Positions 6,294 to 9,206 of a stretch of DNA of 9,206 nucleotides are shown here, one piece after another. The notes below the pieces were generated by a model, which was not told the origin of the DNA, ran no database searches, and saw only the letters and a list, made by a program, of their open reading frames with translations. The position numbers and the translations under genes were made by a program. The stretch lies in contig JBJDZJ010000138.1 in the NCBI GenBank assembly GCA_051867915.1, forward strand, positions 1-9,206. Reading direction: 5' to 3'. The stretch is from CAKSQF01 sp051867915. GTDB lineage: Bacteria > Bacillota > Clostridia > Oscillospirales > CAG-272. The stretch's first letter is position 1. Every line of letters starts with the position of its first letter.

Positions 6294-6349
6294 AATAAAC
6301 AATAGATTCCTTAATTTTGTTGTCCGCAGAAAGGATTTTTTATCTGAAT

Positions 6350-7402
6350 ATGAAGAAAAAGACTGTTGCCGTTCTGTTCGGAGGACATTCCTCCGAATAC
6401 GGCGTATCGCTGGAATCCGCCTACTCCGTTCTGTGCAATCTGGATCGGAACAAATATGATCCGCTCCCGGTTGGAATCACCGAACAGGGCGATTGGTATC
6501 TCTACCGAGGGGAGCTTTCCCTTATCAAGGACGGAATCTGGGTTCATTCGCCCGACTGCGTTCCCGTTCTGGTATCCCCCAATCGCTCCAGGCACCGTCT
6601 GCTGACCGTCGGTAAGGAGGGCGCAGAATACATCGACATCGACTGCGTCCTGCCCATTCTCCACGGGAAGAACGGAGAGGACGGTACAGTTCAGGGAGCC
6701 TTTGAACTTGCCGGAATTCCCATCGCCGGATGCAATACCCTGTCCTCCGCCCTGTGCATGGATAAGGATCGCGCCCACAAGCTGGCAGAACACGCCGGAA
6801 TCCGGGTTCCCAAGTCGGTGGTCATCGACAATCTGTCCAAATCGGAGACAGCAGAGGAGTTTGCCCGTGAAGTGGGCTATCCCGTCTTCGTGAAGCCGGT
6901 TCGTGCCGGTTCCTCCATCGGCGTCACCAAGGTGACATCCCCTGATCTTCTGAAGGATGCGCTGGAGCTTGCCCTGTCGCAGGACCGTGAGGCAGAGATT
7001 GAGGAATTCATCGACGGTTTCGAGGTCAGCTGTGCGGTGCTGGGCAGAGGAGAGGAAGAAAATCTGATCTGCGGAGAGCTTGCCGAGCTGGAGCTGGTGG
7101 GCGGATTCTTCGATTTCACCGAAAAATACACCCACAACACCTGTAAAGTACACATTCCCGCAAGAATATCCCCCGAAAAGGCGGAAGAAATCAAGACGCT
7201 TGCCAAGAAGGTCTATCGGGTTCTGGGATGCGAAATCTTTGCCCGGGTGGACATTTTCCTGAAGCCCGACGGGGAGCTGGTCTTCAACGAGATCAACACC
7301 ATCCCGGGCTTTACCGAGTTCAGTCTCTATCCCGGCATGATGAAGGCAGTGGGGATTTCCTTTACCGAAGTTCTGACGAGAATCATCGAAATGGCTCTAT
7401 AA
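6350..7402 (+). CDS. ddl: D-alanine:D-alanine/D-serine ligase, VanG-like (ATP-grasp)
   Basis: Joins D-alanine to a second D-amino acid using ATP, making the dipeptide end of the peptidoglycan precursor in the cytoplasm. 350 residues, full length. Motifs: FGGHSSEYGVSLESA (10-24), LHGKNGEDGTVQG (104-116), LCMDKDRAHKL (135-145), FVKPVRAGSSIGV (180-192), the omega-loop segment FDFTEKYT (254-261), and FARVDIF (297-303) with NEINTIPGFT (313-322), which carries metal ligands D301, E314 and N316. From memory, the long runs around 104-155 and 251-272 match VanG of Enterococcus faecalis, a D-Ala:D-Ser ligase, more closely than E. coli DdlB. No vanR, vanS, vanXY or vanT is nearby, so this may simply be the housekeeping ligase; substrate choice cannot be read safely. 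The ATG at 6350 fits the family N-terminus, although AAAGGA is unusually far away (14 nt). Probably co-transcribed with the CapA-like gene. Confidence 0.92.
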   Translation: MKKKTVAVLFGGHSSEYGVSLESAYSVLCNLDRNKYDPLPVGITEQGDWYLYRGELSLIKDGIWVHSPDCVPVLVSPNRSRHRLLTVGKEGAEYIDIDCVLPILHGKNGEDGTVQGAFELAGIPIAGCNTLSSALCMDKDRAHKLAEHAGIRVPKSVVIDNLSKSETAEEFAREVGYPVFVKPVRAGSSIGVTKVTSPDLLKDALELALSQDREAEIEEFIDGFEVSCAVLGRGEEENLICGELAELELVGGFFDFTEKYTHNTCKVHIPARISPEKAEEIKTLAKKVYRVLGCEIFARVDIFLKPDGELVFNEINTIPGFTEFSLYPGMMKAVGISFTEVLTRIIEMAL

Positions 7403-7411
7403 GAAAACATC

Positions 7412-7445
7412 AAATCTCCCGACGGCGACTGCCATCGGGAGATTT
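7412..7445. terminator. Bidirectional terminator between the ligase gene and trpA
   Basis: Positions 7412-7422 pair with 7435-7445, and the stem continues past one mismatch with 7424-7426 / 7431-7433, closing a 4-nt loop. On the plus strand TTTTT (7443-7447) ends the hairpin, 9 nt after the ligase stop. On the minus strand a T-rich tail follows as well, so it can also end the trp transcript. Confidence 0.88.
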
Positions 7446-7477
7446 TTGATGATCGGAAGTTCGGGGAAAAGATACAT

Positions 7478-8251
7478 TTATCCCATGGCATCCTTCATGC
7501 TTCTGACAAAATCGGCCACATAGGGGGCGCTGTCCTTCCCATGCTCGGCGATGATTTTGACGATGGCGGAGCCAACGATAACGCCGTCGGCGATCTCGCT
7601 GTATGCTCTTGCCTGCTCGGGGGAATGGATGCCGAAGCCGATGGCGGCGGGCGTGTCGGTCACGGCACGGATTGCTTCAAGGATGGACGACAGGTCGGTG
7701 GTGATCTCGTTCCGGACACCCGTAACGCCCATGGAGGACACCACATACAGAAATCCCGAGGATTTTTCGGCAATCAGGCGGATCCGATCGGCGCTGGTGG
7801 GGGCAATCAGTGAGATGATGTCCACCCCGTAGCCTGCCGCAAGGTCGGCGATCTCTCCCTTTTCCTCAATGGGCATATCGGGAATAATCAGACCGTCCAC
7901 GCCCACATCCCGGCACTTTTTCAGGAATTTATCGTATCCGTAGCGGAAAACGGGGTTCAGATAGGTCAGAAAAACCAGCGGAACCTGTGTAAAACTGCGG
8001 ATTTTTTCGACCATCTCAAAGGCTCTGTCGGTGGTGATTCCCGCCGCAAAGGCACGGAGATTGGCAGCCTGAATCACGGGGCCGTCGGCAATGGGGTCGG
8101 AAAAGGGGATGCCAAGCTCGATCAGACCGGCGCCTGCCTCCACCGCCGCACGGACGAAGGATACCGTGGAATCAAAATCGGGATCCCCCGCCGTAAAGAA
8201 AGGGATAAAGGCTTTCTTATTTTCAAACGCACAAGCAATTCTGTTATTCAT
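7478..8251 (-). CDS. trpA: Tryptophan synthase alpha subunit
   Basis: Cytoplasmic TIM-barrel enzyme that cleaves indole-3-glycerol phosphate to indole and glyceraldehyde 3-phosphate and passes indole to TrpB. 257 residues, close to the family norm. Catalytic residues are E45 and D56 in ELGIPFSDPIADGP (45-58). The loop-6 region reads SSMGVTGVR (172-180), and the phosphate-binding GFGI (205-208) and GSAIV (227-231) are present. The true start is ATG at 8251, preceded by AGAGGAG (8261-8267) at 9 nt; the frame stays open further upstream, but there it is only a shadow of trpB. It overlaps the end of trpB by 8 nt (8244-8251), which points to translational coupling and equal production of both subunits. 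Confidence 0.97.
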   Translation of the reverse strand: MNNRIACAFENKKAFIPFFTAGDPDFDSTVSFVRAAVEAGAGLIELGIPFSDPIADGPVIQAANLRAFAAGITTDRAFEMVEKIRSFTQVPLVFLTYLNPVFRYGYDKFLKKCRDVGVDGLIIPDMPIEEKGEIADLAAGYGVDIISLIAPTSADRIRLIAEKSSGFLYVVSSMGVTGVRNEITTDLSSILEAIRAVTDTPAAIGFGIHSPEQARAYSEIADGVIVGSAIVKIIAEHGKDSAPYVADFVRSMKDAMG

Positions 8252-9206
8252 GAAGATCAACTCCTCTGTATCTGGCGATGGCGGCAACATCCTTGTCTCC
8301 TCTTCCCGACAGGCAGATGATGATGTTTTCATCGGGCGAGAGGGTGGGCGCCAGCTTTCTGGCATAGGCGACGGCGTGAGCGCTTTCGATGGCGCAGATG
8401 ATGCCCTCGGTGCGGGCGATATATTCAAAGGCTTCCACTGCCTCTTCATCGGTAATGGGAACATACTGCGCCCTGCCGATGTCGTGGAGATAGGCGTGCT
8501 CGGGTCCGATTCCGGGATAGTCCAGACCTGCCGAAATGGAGTAAACCGGGGCGATCTGCCCGTACTCATTCTGGCAGAAGTAGGATTTCATGCCGTGGAA
8601 GACGCCGAGGCTGCCTGCGGCGATGGTGGCGGCATGCTTGCCGGTTTCAATTCCCCGTCCTGCCGCCTCGCATCCGATCAGACGGACGCCTTCGTCCGGG
8701 ATAAAGTTATAGAAGGTTCCCATGGCATTGGAGCCGCCGCCTACGCAGGCGATAACGGCGGCAGGCAGTTTGCCTTCTGCGGCGAGAATCTGCGCTCTCG
8801 CCTCCTTGGAGATCACCGACTGGAAATCACGGACGATCATGGGGAAGGGGTGAGGACCCATCACCGATCCCAGACAGTAGTGAGTGTCCTCCACTCTGCG
8901 GGTCCACTCCTGCATACACTCGTTGACCGCATCCTTCAGGGTCATGGTTCCCGAGGTGACGGCGTGAACCTTTGCGCCCAGCAGTTCCATCCGGTAGACA
9001 TTCAGGGCCTGACGGATGGTATCCTCCTTGCCCATGAAGATTTCGCATTCCATGCCCATCAGCGCTGCCGCCGTTGCGGTGGCGACGCCGTGCTGACCCG
9101 CACCCGTCTCGGCGATCACACGGGTTTTACCCATCTTCTTTGCCAGCAGGCACTGTCCCAAAACATTGTTGATCTTATGGGAGCCGGTGTGGTACAAATC
9201 CTCCCG
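8244..9206 (-). CDS. trpB: Tryptophan synthase beta subunit (5' end beyond the window)
   Basis: PLP enzyme that condenses indole with L-serine to give L-tryptophan, working in an alpha2-beta2 complex with TrpA. The 320 visible residues begin REDLYHTGSHKINN; the lysine in SHKINN is the PLP Schiff-base lysine (K87 in E. coli). The preceding 80 or so residues lie off the right edge, and a TTG at 9197 should not be mistaken for the start. Further landmarks are AETGAGQHGVATA (catalytic glutamate), CVGGGSNAMGTFYNF (PLP phosphate loop), the substrate-channel region FHGMKSYF to SAGLDYPGIGPEH, and ICLSGRGDKD near the C-terminus. The gene ends GVDLHE with its stop inside the start of trpA. Other trp genes probably lie upstream, outside the window. 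Confidence 0.97.
   Translation of the reverse strand, partial: REDLYHTGSHKINNVLGQCLLAKKMGKTRVIAETGAGQHGVATATAAALMGMECEIFMGKEDTIRQALNVYRMELLGAKVHAVTSGTMTLKDAVNECMQEWTRRVEDTHYCLGSVMGPHPFPMIVRDFQSVISKEARAQILAAEGKLPAAVIACVGGGSNAMGTFYNFIPDEGVRLIGCEAAGRGIETGKHAATIAAGSLGVFHGMKSYFCQNEYGQIAPVYSISAGLDYPGIGPEHAYLHDIGRAQYVPITDEEAVEAFEYIARTEGIICAIESAHAVAYARKLAPTLSPDENIIICLSGRGDKDVAAIARYRGVDLHE

Noticed and set aside
8252..8569. 106-residue N-terminal extension of TrpA
   Set aside because: Lies entirely within trpB in another frame and is low-complexity Ser/Pro; the family start is at the ATG at 8251 with a good ribosome binding site.

Overview
The window looks like a chromosomal segment from a Gram-positive, low-to-mid GC Clostridia-type bacterium (Bacillota), probably a gut Oscillospirales/Ruminococcaceae relative. 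The basis is consensus sigma-A promoters, strong AGGAGG ribosome binding sites, sortase-type cell-wall anchors, a lipobox lipoprotein, and a MutY with the spacing of cysteine ligands that I recall from clostridial MutY. The family placement is inference; no rRNA or other taxonomic marker is present.

Positions 1-3535 hold two tandem, paralogous, cell-wall-anchored surface proteins on the minus strand (141-1988 and 2359-3330). Both have a signal peptide, a GLUG-like beta-helix region and an identical PPKTG sorting signal. The downstream copy carries in addition about 310 N-terminal residues that include a discoidin (F5/8 type C)-like carbohydrate-binding domain. Each gene has its own TTGACA-N17-TAAAAT promoter with an extended -10, a short 5' leader stem-loop, and a 14-bp hairpin about 50 nt after the stop. 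The duplicated unit therefore runs from promoter to terminator.

Positions 3536-4597 encode the adenine glycosylase MutY (minus strand). A 379-bp divergent intergenic region follows. It contains a hairpin in the mutY leader, a pair of 9-bp direct repeats, a perfect consensus promoter reading rightwards, and a long leader with a possible 40-codon upstream ORF.

Positions 4977-7402 (plus strand) encode a CapA-family (poly-gamma-glutamate synthesis-type) metallophosphoesterase lipoprotein, then a VanG-like D-alanine:D-amino acid ligase. They are probably co-transcribed and both act on the cell envelope. A bidirectional terminator at 7412-7445 separates them from the convergent trpBA genes (minus strand), which encode the beta subunit (5' end outside the window) and alpha subunit of tryptophan synthase.

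No RNA genes, insertion sequences, CRISPR arrays or phage genes were seen. The most unusual material is the surface-protein pair and its leader stem-loops, whose sequence has changed while pairing and position are kept.
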